From: an uncultured Opitutia bacterium
Lineage (GTDB): Bacteria; Verrucomicrobiota; Verrucomicrobiia; Opitutales; Opitutaceae
DNA length: 64,000 nucleotides
Assembly (NCBI GenBank): GCA_903902745.1
Contig: CAIUWA010000048.1
Coordinates: 1-64,000, forward strand
Reading direction: 5' to 3'
Below the pieces are notes generated by a model that saw only the letters and a program-made list of their open reading frames with translations, was not told the origin of the DNA and did not search any database. Both the position numbers and the translations under genes were made by a program. This document shows, one piece after another, positions 1-10,067 of the stretch (position 1 is the stretch's first letter; each line of letters begins with the position of its first letter).

Positions 1-110
1 ATCATTCGCCTGATTTCAGCCGTGCTTTCAAACAGCATTTCCGACTCACAGCGAGTCGCTCCAGACTACAAACTTTGCCCGAATCGAGTGCATCATCGGG
101 CGTCGTATAG
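1..110 (+). CDS. AraC-family transcriptional regulator, C-terminal fragment (5' end outside window)
   Basis: The frame starting at base 3 is open from the window edge to TAG at 108-110 and reads about 35 residues containing PDFSRAFKQHFRLTASRSR. This matches the end of the second helix-turn-helix of AraC/XylS regulators, where the pattern is xxFSRxFKxxFGxTPSxYR. Only the last part of the DNA-binding domain and a short tail are in view, so effector and target cannot be told. It points toward the cytochrome/PQQ pair but is separated from it by about 550 bases, so regulation of that pair is only a possibility. It could also be a decayed remnant. Confidence 0.6.
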   Translation, partial: HSPDFSRAFKQHFRLTASRSRLQTLPESSASSGVV

Positions 111-663
111 CGGTTGATGGTTGGCGGCATGGTGCGAAGCTCGTCTTGAATTCCGAAGCTGAAAAGAAATTGGTCGAGGCATGATGGCTTCGCCAGGCGT
201 GGGCGAACCCCCGTGGAATGGGGCACAGCCGGATTGCTTCCCTTTGCGTCCCCGCGATCGCTGGCATGTTCGCCGCCAACAACGACCGCGATCTCGCCTA
301 CCGGACTGGCGGTGCCAATCTGGGATTTCTTGCGACGATTTCGTATGAGCCGGCCCGTTGGGCTCAATCCCAAGCTTCGTCGCTTGACGGCAAACCAGTG
401 GGAGCCTTACTTCGCGCAACGCAGGTTTCCCGCGAAAACTGCTTCCGGTGCCAGTTGCAGACCCACCCCTTCCGATTTTTGCCAGCAAGCCCCTGTTGTT
501 CACACCCCCGTGTCGTATCCGCTGCGCTTCCTAAAGCTTCTTTACCCCTGCAGGCCGAAGGAGGCCTCGGGTTTGGCTTTCTCCCGCCGCCGATAGTCCC
601 TGCCAGATCCCGAACCCCGCGAATATCCGGTCTCCTTTCAGTTTCGCAAAGCAAGATGGCCAA
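111..663. other. Spacer with no recognised gene
   Basis: This 553-base stretch lies between the AraC fragment and the cytochrome gene. It carries several overlapping open frames on both strands, but none begins with a convincing signal peptide or domain and none shows a family motif I recognise. No strong hairpin or tRNA was seen. It may be a long regulatory region or a decayed gene. Confidence 0.5.
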
Positions 664-1443
664 ATGAGGATTTACGTAGCGCTTGCCTTCATCACGTCCT
701 TTGTCTCCCCCTGCGGGTTGTTCGCCCAGCACAGCTACCTCCCGTCGGATATCGACGACGGCCGGCGCATTTACGAGACGAGTTGCGGAATCTGCCATGG
801 CGCTTTTGGCGACGCGGTCCCGGGCATCGATCTCGGGCGCGGACAGTTCCGGAGGGCGAAGAGCGACGAGGATCTGGTGCGCATCATCCGCAGCGGCATC
901 CGCGATACAACAATGCCGCCATTCAACTTCACCGAGGGCCAGACCACCATGGTCGTAGCCTACCTTCGCAACATGACCGCGATGCCCTTGGATCGCAACG
1001 CGCCGATCGAGGCGCTCGGCCCACCCGGCGACGCCACGCGGGGCAAGGTCATTTTCGAAGGAAAGGGGCAATGCCTGATCTGTCACTGGACCAACGGTGC
1101 CGGCAACATCACCGGACCCGACCTGAGCACCCTCAACGGAGGCCGTGGCCGGCGCTCGCCGGCCGAACTGCGCCGCTCGCTGCTGGAGCCCAACGCAGAG
1201 GTTCGCGCGGAAAATCGCACGATTCGCGTCGTCACCAAGTCGGGCGCAACCAGCACCGGGAATCTCCTGAACCAGGACACCGACACGATCCAGTTGCTCG
1301 ACCCCAAACTCGGCCTGGCTTCGTTCATGAAAGCCGACCTTAAAGAGTTTGCGCTGGTTCCCTCTCCGATGCCCTCGTTCAAAGGGCTGCTGACCGATCA
1401 GGAATTAGCCGATGTCATCAGCTATCTACTTTCCCTGAAATGA
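664..1443 (+). CDS. Secreted diheme c-type cytochrome
   Basis: This 259-residue protein has an N-terminal signal peptide (about residues 1-21, cleavage near LFAQ) and two heme c attachment motifs, CGICH at 41-45 and CLICH at 137-141, so it should carry two covalent hemes in the periplasm. Candidate axial methionines are in TTMPPF (about 84) and SPMPSF near the C-terminus. Its stop overlaps the start of the PQQ dehydrogenase by four bases (ATGA at 1440-1443), so the two are co-translated. By analogy with quinoprotein dehydrogenase systems it probably accepts electrons from the PQQ enzyme; that partnership is inferred from gene order. Confidence 0.85.
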   Translation: MRIYVALAFITSFVSPCGLFAQHSYLPSDIDDGRRIYETSCGICHGAFGDAVPGIDLGRGQFRRAKSDEDLVRIIRSGIRDTTMPPFNFTEGQTTMVVAYLRNMTAMPLDRNAPIEALGPPGDATRGKVIFEGKGQCLICHWTNGAGNITGPDLSTLNGGRGRRSPAELRRSLLEPNAEVRAENRTIRVVTKSGATSTGNLLNQDTDTIQLLDPKLGLASFMKADLKEFALVPSPMPSFKGLLTDQELADVISYLLSLK

Positions 1444-3095
1444 ACCGCCCAATGAAATGCTTCCGCGCACTGATCCTGATCCTGGTTGGAGTGACTTCAC
1501 TTCACGCCGACGTAACTTTTGACCGCATCGTCAAGGCCGGCCAAGAGCCGCAAAACTGGCTGACGTACTCCGGGAATCTGAACAGCCAGCGCTACAGCCT
1601 GCTGGATCAGATCACTCCGGCGAACGTCAAGGGCCTGGAGCTGCAATGGGTCCTCCAAGTGCGGACGCTGACCGGCGCCGACAAGTGGGAGGCCACGCCT
1701 CTGGTCGTCGACGGAGTGATGTACACGACCCGTCCCCCGAATGAGGTTGTCGCCTTGGACGCGGCGACCGGCCGCATCTTCTGGACGTATACCCACACCC
1801 CATCGCAAGCGACCCGGGTGTGCTGTGGGCGGGTGAATCGAGGACTGGCCATAGTCGGCGAGACGTTATTCCTGGCTACCCTGGACGCCCGCTTGATCGC
1901 GCTAGATGCCAGGACCGGGCGGGAGCTCTGGAACATTCAACCCGATGGTGTCGCTCCGGAGTTGGGCTATTCCTTCACCTCGGCGCCGCTGGTGGTAAAG
2001 GACAAGGTCCTCATCGGACCGGCGGGCGGGGAATACGGGATCCGCGGATTTATCGCAGCCTTCGACGTGAAGACCGGAAAGGAAGCATGGCGTTTCAATA
2101 CCATACCCGGGCCCGGCGAACCCGGTCACGAAACATGGACCGAGACGACATGGCAGCACGGTGGGGCCCCAATCTGGCTGACGGGCTCGTATGATCCCGA
2201 TCTGAATCTCACCTACTGGGGCGTGGGAAATCCCGGTCCCGACTGGAACGGACAAGACCGTCCGGGCGACAACCTGTATTCTGATTCGGTGGTCGCACTC
2301 GATGCGGACACGGGAAAAATCAAATGGCATTATCAGTTCACACCCCACGACGAATTCGATTTCGATTCGGTTCAGATTCCGGTGCTCGCGGATATCCGTT
2401 GGCAGGGCGCGGTGCGCAAAGTCATGCTCTGGGCCAACCGTAACGGGTTGTGGTACGTGCTCGACCGTGCCACCGGGGAGTTCCTGAGCGGAAAGCCGCT
2501 TACCCAGGTGAACTGGATGACCGGATTCGATGCCAAAGGCAGACCCAACAAGATTCTCGGTCCGACCGTGGAAGGCACCCGGGTCTATCCGAACAATCAG
2601 GGCGCAACGAACTGGTATTCGCCGTCGTACAGCCCCAACACAGGGCTGTTCTATGTCCCTTGCTGGATGGACACATTTTCGGTCTATCGCAAGGACCCCA
2701 AGGGGGTTGAGTACCGTGAGGGCCAGCAGTACACGGGCATCACTCCCCAATTGCAGATCCCCTCGATGGTCCCGCGCGCGACCAATACCCGACTGCCCGA
2801 GGAGGGGTATGGCGCCATTCAGGCGGTTGATCCGACAACCGGTGAAAGGAAATGGCTGTTCAAGATGACCGACGTCACCGACAGCGGTGTCCTTACAACC
2901 GCCACGGATCTGGTCTTCGCCGGTGGCCGCGAGGGATATTTCTATGCGCTCGACGCGAAGAACGGGAACTTGCTCTGGAAGGCCATGGTCGGCGGACAGG
3001 TGGCATCCGGTCCGATCACCTATGCGGTCGGTGGTCGCCAGTATGTCGCTTTCAACGCGGGCAACGCCATGTTCGTCTACGCACTGCATCAGTAA
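1440..3095 (+). CDS. PQQ-dependent (quinoprotein) alcohol/sugar dehydrogenase
   Basis: This 551-residue exported protein belongs to the eight-bladed propeller quinoprotein family. A signal peptide covers about residues 1-23. Tryptophan-docking repeats of the form AxDxxTGxxxW recur (ALDAATGRIFW, ALDARTGRELW, AFDVKTGKEAW, ALDADTGKIKW, AVDPTTGERKW). A vicinal cysteine pair, C128-C129, matches the disulfide ring over PQQ in methanol/ethanol dehydrogenases. TPHDEFDFD resembles the catalytic-Asp region and GVGNPGPDWNG the Ca/PQQ-binding region. Substrate cannot be told. No heme domain is fused; the overlapping upstream cytochrome probably supplies that function. No PQQ biosynthesis genes are in the window. 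A second possible start is Met5. Confidence 0.88.
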   Translation: MNRPMKCFRALILILVGVTSLHADVTFDRIVKAGQEPQNWLTYSGNLNSQRYSLLDQITPANVKGLELQWVLQVRTLTGADKWEATPLVVDGVMYTTRPPNEVVALDAATGRIFWTYTHTPSQATRVCCGRVNRGLAIVGETLFLATLDARLIALDARTGRELWNIQPDGVAPELGYSFTSAPLVVKDKVLIGPAGGEYGIRGFIAAFDVKTGKEAWRFNTIPGPGEPGHETWTETTWQHGGAPIWLTGSYDPDLNLTYWGVGNPGPDWNGQDRPGDNLYSDSVVALDADTGKIKWHYQFTPHDEFDFDSVQIPVLADIRWQGAVRKVMLWANRNGLWYVLDRATGEFLSGKPLTQVNWMTGFDAKGRPNKILGPTVEGTRVYPNNQGATNWYSPSYSPNTGLFYVPCWMDTFSVYRKDPKGVEYREGQQYTGITPQLQIPSMVPRATNTRLPEEGYGAIQAVDPTTGERKWLFKMTDVTDSGVLTTATDLVFAGGREGYFYALDAKNGNLLWKAMVGGQVASGPITYAVGGRQYVAFNAGNAMFVYALHQ

Positions 3096-3783
3096 GGCTG
3101 TGGCGCCCCAATACCATTTGAGCGCGCTTCAAACTTGGCCCATTGGCTGACCAGTTGATTTCACCCGAACACTCTGGCCCTTCACGAAATTTCCGTTCAA
3201 TCGATCGCAGCAGTTCCACGGGGAAAAAGGCAGTCCGTGGAGATCACGCCGCATATCGATTGATTCGGCGCTCTGCCAAATTCAACCCACCGGACAGTCG
3301 GTGATCCTGGAGTGGACCGCCATTGGGTCCGGGGCCCGGCGGGATTTCGTGCTGGCCCTCGTGGATGATGATAGACCTCGCGCGGTCGCTCCTCAGCGGC
3401 AAAACGAGGGCTCACGCACTGACCGCCCGATCAGTGCGCACCCGGTGAGGCCCAGTGATGGAGGCGAGGAAGCGGCAGCGTAAAATCCGGGTGCCAGTCG
3501 ACTGTCAGGCAACCGGCTGTCTGCCGTGAAATAGCGCTTCCGGAGCTGGGGAAATCGTGCAGGATCGCCGGAATGTTTCAGAAACCAGCACCTGGACTAT
3601 CGGCACAGTTTTTGGCCTTTTTTTGTGGCCAAAAGAGTTATGCAACCGCGGCTCGTTTTATAAATTTCTATTCTACCACTGTGCCCCACAAATGGGTCAA
3701 AATCGACCGTTTAGGCCGAAACCGCCCGGGGTTTCACAGGAGTACTTCAGAGGTGAAAGCGTTTGGTGAGAAATGAGTCGAAC
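3096..3783. other. Long intergenic region before mpl
   Basis: No supported gene is seen in these 688 bases. Short frames exist (for example 3301-3483) but show no family similarity and no start signal. A hairpin with arms TTTTGGCC (3610-3617) and GGCCAAAA (3627-3634) and a T-rich loop lies near the downstream end. The region around 3640-3680 is notably AT-rich and is a plausible place for the mpl promoter, although I could not define hexamers. Confidence 0.5.
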
Positions 3784-5205
<1,422 letters not shown>

Positions 5206-5217
5206 GCAGTGGGAGGA

Positions 5218-5284
5218 GTGGCCACAAAGCCACCGAGGATTGTTTTGGATCGAACTCAGTGTCTCCAGCTTTCGTGGCTATCTT
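5218..5284. repeat. Degenerate palindromic repeat (GTGGCC/CGTGGC type)
   Basis: The left arm reads GTGGCCACAAAGCCACCGAG near 5219 and the right arm ends CTTTCGTGGCTA near 5270-5281. The arms resemble the better-preserved element at 55667-55782. The copy is degenerate, so the assignment is tentative. Confidence 0.35.
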
Positions 5285-5349
5285 CGGGCAGGTTTTGCCG
5301 CTTGCCTCGCACCGAGGCTTGAGGGGAGGATTTCACTCTTATTTACCCT

Positions 5350-7422
5350 ATGAAACGGCGATGTGCTGGAATACGAGGCGGATGGATCGGGAGCCTGCTG
5401 GTGATGATTTTGGCCACCGGATTAATCCCGGCCCGGGCTTCCGCGGCCGCCGCACCCGCCGGGGAATATACCGGCGTGCTGGCCAAGGTGTTTCCGTCGA
5501 TTGTCCGCATCGAGGCCATCCGGCTGCAGCCGAGCGAGGGCCGGCTGACCAAGGCCTGGGTGGGTGGCAGCGGGGTCATCATCTCGGCCCAGGGCTTTGT
5601 GCTGACCAACTGCCATGTAGCGGAAGACGGCGATTTTTACCGCTGCTATCTTTACGACGGTGAACTCATCGAGGCGAAGCGCATTGGAGTGGACGCCATG
5701 ACTGACCTCGCCGTGCTGCAGCTCGATCTGTCGCAGCGCCGCAAGGGAGCCGCGCCTCTCCCGGTGGCGGGATTTGGCGACTCCGATCGCCTGGTAGCGG
5801 GCAATGCGGTGTTCGCGCTGGGCAGTCCGGGGTTTTTGTCCCAGTCGAGCACGCGGGGCATCGTGGCCAATCCCTCGCTCGTGCTGCCTGAGCAGACGGC
5901 GGGAAAGATGATTCTTAAGGGCGAGGATGTCGGCATGCTCGTGCGCTGGATCCTGCACGACGCGACGATTTTCGGCGGCAATAGCGGCGGTCCGCTGGTC
6001 AACACTCTGGGCGAGGTCGTTGGCATCAATGAAATCGGCGTCTTTAACCTGAGTGGCGCCATTCCCTCCAACCTGGCCCGCGGTGTAGCGGACCAGTTGA
6101 TCAAGCAGGGGCATGTGACCCGCGGCTGGTCGGGCCTGACCGTGCAGGAACGCCTGGAGTCGGCGGGCAAGGGCGCCGGGGTTTTCGTGGCCGACGTCGA
6201 GCCGGACTCGCCGGCGGACAAGGCCGGCCTCAAGCCGGGTGACGTGGTGCTGGCCGCCGACGGCCACGCGATCGAGGAGGAAAAGGAAAAGGCCGTGGCG
6301 CATTTCTACCGCCTTGAGACGGGGCGGTTGCCGGGCAATGAATTTTCCGTCGATGGCGAGCGCGCAGGGAAGAAACTATCCGTCCATTTCAAGCTCGCGC
6401 AACGCGAGCCCGCCGAGGGCGATGATGTCGAGCTGCGCGCCTGGGGCGCCGTGGTGCGGGATCTCACGCGCGGCCTGGCACGGGAGGAGCGGCTGCCGGA
6501 CCAGCGCGGCGTCTGGCTGGAAAATATCCGTCCCGGCGGCCCGAGCGGACAAGCGGAACCCGATTTGCGCCGGCAGGATGTGCTGGTGGCCGTGGACGGC
6601 CAGCCCGTGGGCAGCGTCGCGGAGCTCAAGGCCCTGACGGAAAAACTTATTCCCGATGATTCGACCGGGATTCGGCCGGTCCTGGCGAGCGTGCGGCGCG
6701 ACGGCGCGGTGCTGAGCGCGGTGGTCGAACTGCGCCTGACCAACCCGCGGAGCCGGACGCCGCAGGCGCCCAAGGCCTGGCTGGGCCTCTCCTCGCAACC
6801 GCTGACGCCCAAGCTCGCGACGCGGCTCGGCATCAAGTCTGATGGTGGGGCGCGGGTGACCCGCATTTATTCCGGCTCGAAGGCCGAGACCTCGGGCCTG
6901 CTCGTGGGGGACGTGATCCTCGCGATCGACGGCACCGATGTGACCGCGCGCCGGCAGGAAGACGCGGACGTTCTGGCGCGGATGATCCGCCAGTATCGTA
7001 TTGGCACGAAGGCCACCTTCGCCCTTTGGCGCGAGGGCAAGAAAATGGAACTACCGGTCACGCTCGAGGCCCAGCCGACCCCGGCGGGCGAGCTGCCCTA
7101 TTGGGAGGATGACAAGCTGGAGTATGAAGTGCGCGAGCTGGCGTTTGATGACCGCGTTCGCCTGCAGCTTCCGCCGTCCGCGACCGGAGTGCTGGTAGCC
7201 TCGGTGGTGCGGGCGGGCTGGGCTTTCCTCGCCGGCCTCCATGCAGACGACCTCGTGCTTAAGGTGGGCGAAACCCCGGTGTCTAACCTGTCGGAATTGC
7301 GGCAGGCACGGGAGGCGGCCGTCAGTCACGGCGCCGAATGGCTTGTGCTGCTCGTGCAACGCCGGGGCGAAACCCAATTTGTCGAAATCAGTCTCAAACC
7401 GCTCAAGCCAATCAAACCATGA
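5350..7422 (+). CDS. HtrA/DegP-like trypsin-fold serine protease with multiple PDZ domains
   Basis: The protein is 690 residues, longer than typical DegP (about 450-480). A signal peptide covers about residues 1-33. The protease domain (about 40-245) has an intact triad: His89 in LTNCHV, Asp119 in DAMTDLAVL and Ser212 in GGNSGGPLVN. Several PDZ-like segments follow: about 250-320 (DSPADKAGLKPGDVVLAADG), about 385-440 (RRQDVLVAVDGQPV), about 490-570 (SKAETSGLLVGDVILAIDG) and a C-terminal one near 620-685 (WAFLAGLHADDLVLKVG). It is probably periplasmic and handles misfolded proteins. The stop overlaps the next start by four bases, tying it to a catalytically defective partner. Confidence 0.85.
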   Translation: MKRRCAGIRGGWIGSLLVMILATGLIPARASAAAAPAGEYTGVLAKVFPSIVRIEAIRLQPSEGRLTKAWVGGSGVIISAQGFVLTNCHVAEDGDFYRCYLYDGELIEAKRIGVDAMTDLAVLQLDLSQRRKGAAPLPVAGFGDSDRLVAGNAVFALGSPGFLSQSSTRGIVANPSLVLPEQTAGKMILKGEDVGMLVRWILHDATIFGGNSGGPLVNTLGEVVGINEIGVFNLSGAIPSNLARGVADQLIKQGHVTRGWSGLTVQERLESAGKGAGVFVADVEPDSPADKAGLKPGDVVLAADGHAIEEEKEKAVAHFYRLETGRLPGNEFSVDGERAGKKLSVHFKLAQREPAEGDDVELRAWGAVVRDLTRGLAREERLPDQRGVWLENIRPGGPSGQAEPDLRRQDVLVAVDGQPVGSVAELKALTEKLIPDDSTGIRPVLASVRRDGAVLSAVVELRLTNPRSRTPQAPKAWLGLSSQPLTPKLATRLGIKSDGGARVTRIYSGSKAETSGLLVGDVILAIDGTDVTARRQEDADVLARMIRQYRIGTKATFALWREGKKMELPVTLEAQPTPAGELPYWEDDKLEYEVRELAFDDRVRLQLPPSATGVLVASVVRAGWAFLAGLHADDLVLKVGETPVSNLSELRQAREAAVSHGAEWLVLLVQRRGETQFVEISLKPLKPIKP

Positions 7423-8249
7423 AATCATCCTGCCGTATTCTTTCTGCCGCCGTGGCGCTGCTGTTCGCCGCGGAATCGCTCCATGCCGCGGTGGAGATCC
7501 CGACGCCGGCGGAGGCCGTGGCGGGCCGCGATCTCGTGAAGCGCTACGCCGACACGATTGTGTCGGTGGAGATGGTGGTGCTGGTGAAGGCCGGAGGCGC
7601 ACGCGGCGGGCAGTCGCGCGAGGTGAAGCGCGAGGTCAATGGCACGGTGATTTCGCCCACGGGCCTGACCGTCACATCGCTGGCCCTGATCGATCCCAGC
7701 GCCGCAGCGGGCGGTGGGCGCGGCGGCGCGGATGTGCCCGAGACGGAATTCAAGGAAGTGAAGCTGCGGCTGGCCGACAACAGCGAGGTGCTGGCCCGCG
7801 TGGTCTTGAAGGACGCGGATCTCGACCTGGCGTTCATCGTGCCAGAGAGTGCGGAAGCCGCCGCCGGACGCCCATTCCCCTATGTGAAGTTGGACGACGC
7901 CGCTGAGGCTGCGGTGCTGGGTTCCTATGCCGAGATCACGCGGGTGCCCAAGACGCTGCAACGGGTGCCGATCGTCCAGATGAGCACGATTGTCGGGATC
8001 ATCGAGAAACCCCGACGCTACTTCCTGGTTTCGCAGCAAAGTTTCGGCTGTCCCGTGTTCGACCTGCAGGGCCGGGTGCTGGGCATCAGCCTGGTCTATT
8101 CCTCCGGCGGGCGCCAGGTCGGCGCGGTCGTCCTGCCGGCAGCGGATGTGGCCGAAATGGCCAAGCAGGCTGCGGCGGTGAAGCTGGAGCCGCTGGAAAA
8201 AGCGCCGGCCGGTGACGCGAAGCCGGCGGAAGAGCCGAAGACGCCGTAG
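7419..8249 (+). CDS. Trypsin-fold pseudoprotease paired with the upstream HtrA-like protease
   Basis: This 276-residue exported protein (signal peptide about 1-23) follows the layout of the HtrA protease domain but lacks key residues. The segment matching LTNCHV reads VTSLAL, placing Ala89 at the catalytic His position. DADLDLAF keeps the Asp (136). The segment matching GNSGGP reads QSFGCP, placing Phe209 at the catalytic Ser position. The fold markers FDLQGRVLGISLVYSS remain. There is no PDZ domain, and the tail is rich in Ala, Lys and Pro. The ATG at 7419 overlaps the protease stop (ATGA), so stoichiometric co-translation is likely. Inferred role: regulatory or scaffold partner, or peptide-binding decoy. 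Confidence 0.7.
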   Translation: MKSSCRILSAAVALLFAAESLHAAVEIPTPAEAVAGRDLVKRYADTIVSVEMVVLVKAGGARGGQSREVKREVNGTVISPTGLTVTSLALIDPSAAAGGGRGGADVPETEFKEVKLRLADNSEVLARVVLKDADLDLAFIVPESAEAAAGRPFPYVKLDDAAEAAVLGSYAEITRVPKTLQRVPIVQMSTIVGIIEKPRRYFLVSQQSFGCPVFDLQGRVLGISLVYSSGGRQVGAVVLPAADVAEMAKQAAAVKLEPLEKAPAGDAKPAEEPKTP

Positions 8250-8326
8250 CCTGCTTCATTAACTTGGAGATGCCGCCTTTGCGTTGCATCTGAGAGTGAA
8301 CAAGAGGTTACCGCTGTCGTGTCGTG

Positions 8327-8380
8327 GGTAGGGCGAGGCGTCTCGCCGAGCCGCGGCTCACCCGGAGGGTTCGCCCTACC
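8327..8380. repeat. Palindromic repeat between convergent genes
   Basis: Perfect 10-base arms GGTAGGGCGA (8327-8336) and TCGCCCTACC (8371-8380) enclose a second palindrome, GAGCCGCGGCTC (8348-8359). It sits between the ends of the pseudoprotease gene and rimO, where it could act as a two-way terminator. A sequence like its right arm recurs in the composite element at 27286-27424. Confidence 0.75.
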
Positions 8381-8404
8381 TAATGATGCGGCGGACCACA
8401 GCGC

Positions 8405-9820
8405 TCACTGCGCCTGTTTCGCGACCTTGAACTCGGCGGGGCGCTGGCCCTCGGGCAATGCGAGCAGATCGTAATCCTGGTAGCCGGTGATTTTCACCTC
8501 GACGAATTCTCCGACGGGGAGCTCGCGGGGCACGTAGACGCGGCCATCGATGTCAGGGGCATCGGCCTCGCCGCGGGCGACACCGGGTTCCTCGACCAGC
8601 ACCTTCAGGGTTTGGCCGACGTAGCCCTTGCTGACGTCCGCAGCGATTTCCTGCTGGAGCGCCATGAGGCGGTGCCAACGGGCTTGCTTCACCTTCGGGG
8701 GAATCTGGCCATCCATCTTCGCGCCGCGCGTGCCTTCCTCCTGCGAGTAGCGGAAGACGCCCAGGCGTTCAAATTTTGCCTCGCGGATGAACTCGCAGAG
8801 CTCGTCCACGTCGGCCTCGGTCTCGCCGGGAAAGCCGACGATAAAGGTCGTGCGCACGGCGATGCCGGGGATGCCGGCGCGGATGCGCTTGATCAGGTCG
8901 CGAATATAGGCGGACGAGGTCTCTCGCTGCATCACGGTCAGCATGTGGTCGCTGATGTGCTGGAGGGGGATGTCGATATAGCGGGCGACCTTGGGGCACT
9001 CGGCGATGGTGCGGATGAGTTCATCGCTCCAGTGCGCGGGATGCGTATAAAGCAGGCGGATCCAGAAGTCGCCCTCGATGGCGTTGAGCTGGCGCAGCAG
9101 GGTGGTGAGGGCGGTGCCGCGGGAGGAATCGACCGGGGTGCGCGGGTTCGGGCGCTGCTCCCAGGTGTCCATGCCAAAGAAAGTCGTGTCCTGGGAAATC
9201 AGGTTGAGCTCGCGGACGCCCTCCCGGACGAGCTGGCGTGCCTCCGCGACGACGCTCTCCACCGTGCGGCTGCGGTGACGGCCGCGGATCTGCGGGATAA
9301 TGCAGAAGGTGCACGGGTGATTGCAGCCCTCGGCGATCTTCACATAGGCAAAATGCCGCGGTGTGAGCCGGAAACGCGGGGTGTCGTAATCCGGGATGAA
9401 CGTCGAGCGGGGCGTGACAAAGCTGGCAGGTGCATCCTTCTTTCCCCGTTCCTTTTCGTACAACCCGGCGATGATCGGGGCGACCGCCGTGATTTGGTCG
9501 AGGCCGATGAACGCGTCGACCTCATGGGTCAGCGAGGACGAGAGATCCTTGGAGAAGCGCTGCGACATGCAGCCGGCGACGATGATCTTCTGGTTCTTGT
9601 GCCGCTTCCGCAGGCCGCGGTTCTGGTGGACCTCGAGGATGTGGCCGATCGATTCCTCCTTGGAGGAGTCGATAAACGAGCAGGTGTTGACGATGACGAC
9701 GTCGGCCTTCTCGGCCTCGGGGATGACCTGCATGCCGGCTTGGTGCAGGTGGCCGACCATGATCTCGCTATCGACGAGATTCTTGGCGCATCCGAGGGAG
9801 ATGAGGCTGACCTTGATCAT
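8405..9820 (-). CDS. rimO: Ribosomal protein uS12 methylthiotransferase RimO
   Basis: At 471 residues this is a radical-SAM methylthiotransferase that thiomethylates an Asp of ribosomal protein S12. The N-terminal UPF0004 domain has the three auxiliary-cluster cysteines C11 (SLGCAKN), C47 (VNTCSF) and C84 (AGCMSQRF). The radical-SAM motif CNHPCTFC gives C166, C170 and C173. A TRAM-type domain occupies the C-terminus (about 380-450). SLGCAKNLVDSE and IPQIRGRHRSR are typical of RimO rather than MiaB. It lies downstream of a short basic gene but is separated from it by a strong terminator, so it probably has its own promoter near 9830-9890. Confidence 0.93.
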   Translation of the reverse strand: MIKVSLISLGCAKNLVDSEIMVGHLHQAGMQVIPEAEKADVVIVNTCSFIDSSKEESIGHILEVHQNRGLRKRHKNQKIIVAGCMSQRFSKDLSSSLTHEVDAFIGLDQITAVAPIIAGLYEKERGKKDAPASFVTPRSTFIPDYDTPRFRLTPRHFAYVKIAEGCNHPCTFCIIPQIRGRHRSRTVESVVAEARQLVREGVRELNLISQDTTFFGMDTWEQRPNPRTPVDSSRGTALTTLLRQLNAIEGDFWIRLLYTHPAHWSDELIRTIAECPKVARYIDIPLQHISDHMLTVMQRETSSAYIRDLIKRIRAGIPGIAVRTTFIVGFPGETEADVDELCEFIREAKFERLGVFRYSQEEGTRGAKMDGQIPPKVKQARWHRLMALQQEIAADVSKGYVGQTLKVLVEEPGVARGEADAPDIDGRVYVPRELPVGEFVEVKITGYQDYDLLALPEGQRPAEFKVAKQAQ

Positions 9821-9891
9821 AAAAGGCGGAAAAAGCTGAAAACTGAGCTAAGGATATATGTCAGCGTGAGGTGGGAGACCGGGAGAATAAA

Positions 9892-9915
9892 AAACCGCGG
9901 CGCGGGCCGCGGTTT
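9892..9915 (-). terminator. Intrinsic terminator of the 31-codon gene
   Basis: Arms of nine bases, AAACCGCGG (9892-9900) and CCGCGGTTT (9907-9915), pair around a six-base loop. Read on the minus strand, the stem is followed by a T-rich run (TTTTTTATT). It lies 28 bases past the stop of the small basic gene and upstream of rimO. Confidence 0.8.
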
Positions 9916-9943
9916 CAATCGGTGAGGCGGTGCGCGGAGAGAG

Positions 9944-10039
9944 CTACTTCTTCTTTGCAGCCTTGGCGGCGGCCTTCTTGCGCTTGAGATAGGCGACGCG
10001 ACGTTTCTTTTTGATGATCTTGTTCAGTTGTTGGCCCAT
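9944..10039 (-). CDS. 31-residue, very basic small protein
   Basis: The frame starts ATG at 10039 and reads MGQQLNKIIKKKRRVAYLKR, then a Lys/Ala-rich tail ending AAKKK. About 14 of 31 residues are Lys or Arg. It is too short for ordinary gene calling but is followed directly by a strong intrinsic terminator, evidence of its own transcription unit. The composition resembles ribosome-associated or nucleic-acid-binding peptides. I recall similar short basic proteins in Verrucomicrobia but cannot verify this here. Function is unknown. No strong Shine-Dalgarno is visible. Confidence 0.6.
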   Translation of the reverse strand: MGQQLNKIIKKKRRVAYLKRKKAAAKAAKKK

Positions 10040-10067
10040 GGATTTGGTTGGATGAAGAACCAATAAC

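Noticed and set aside
364-1086. Minus-strand open frame of 240 codons opposite the cytochrome gene
   Set aside because: It overlaps the heme-motif gene and has no family similarity. The part beyond it (364-663) alone is too weak to call.
3301-3483. 60-codon open frame upstream of mpl
   Set aside because: No start signal, no family similarity and unusual composition. Treated as non-coding.
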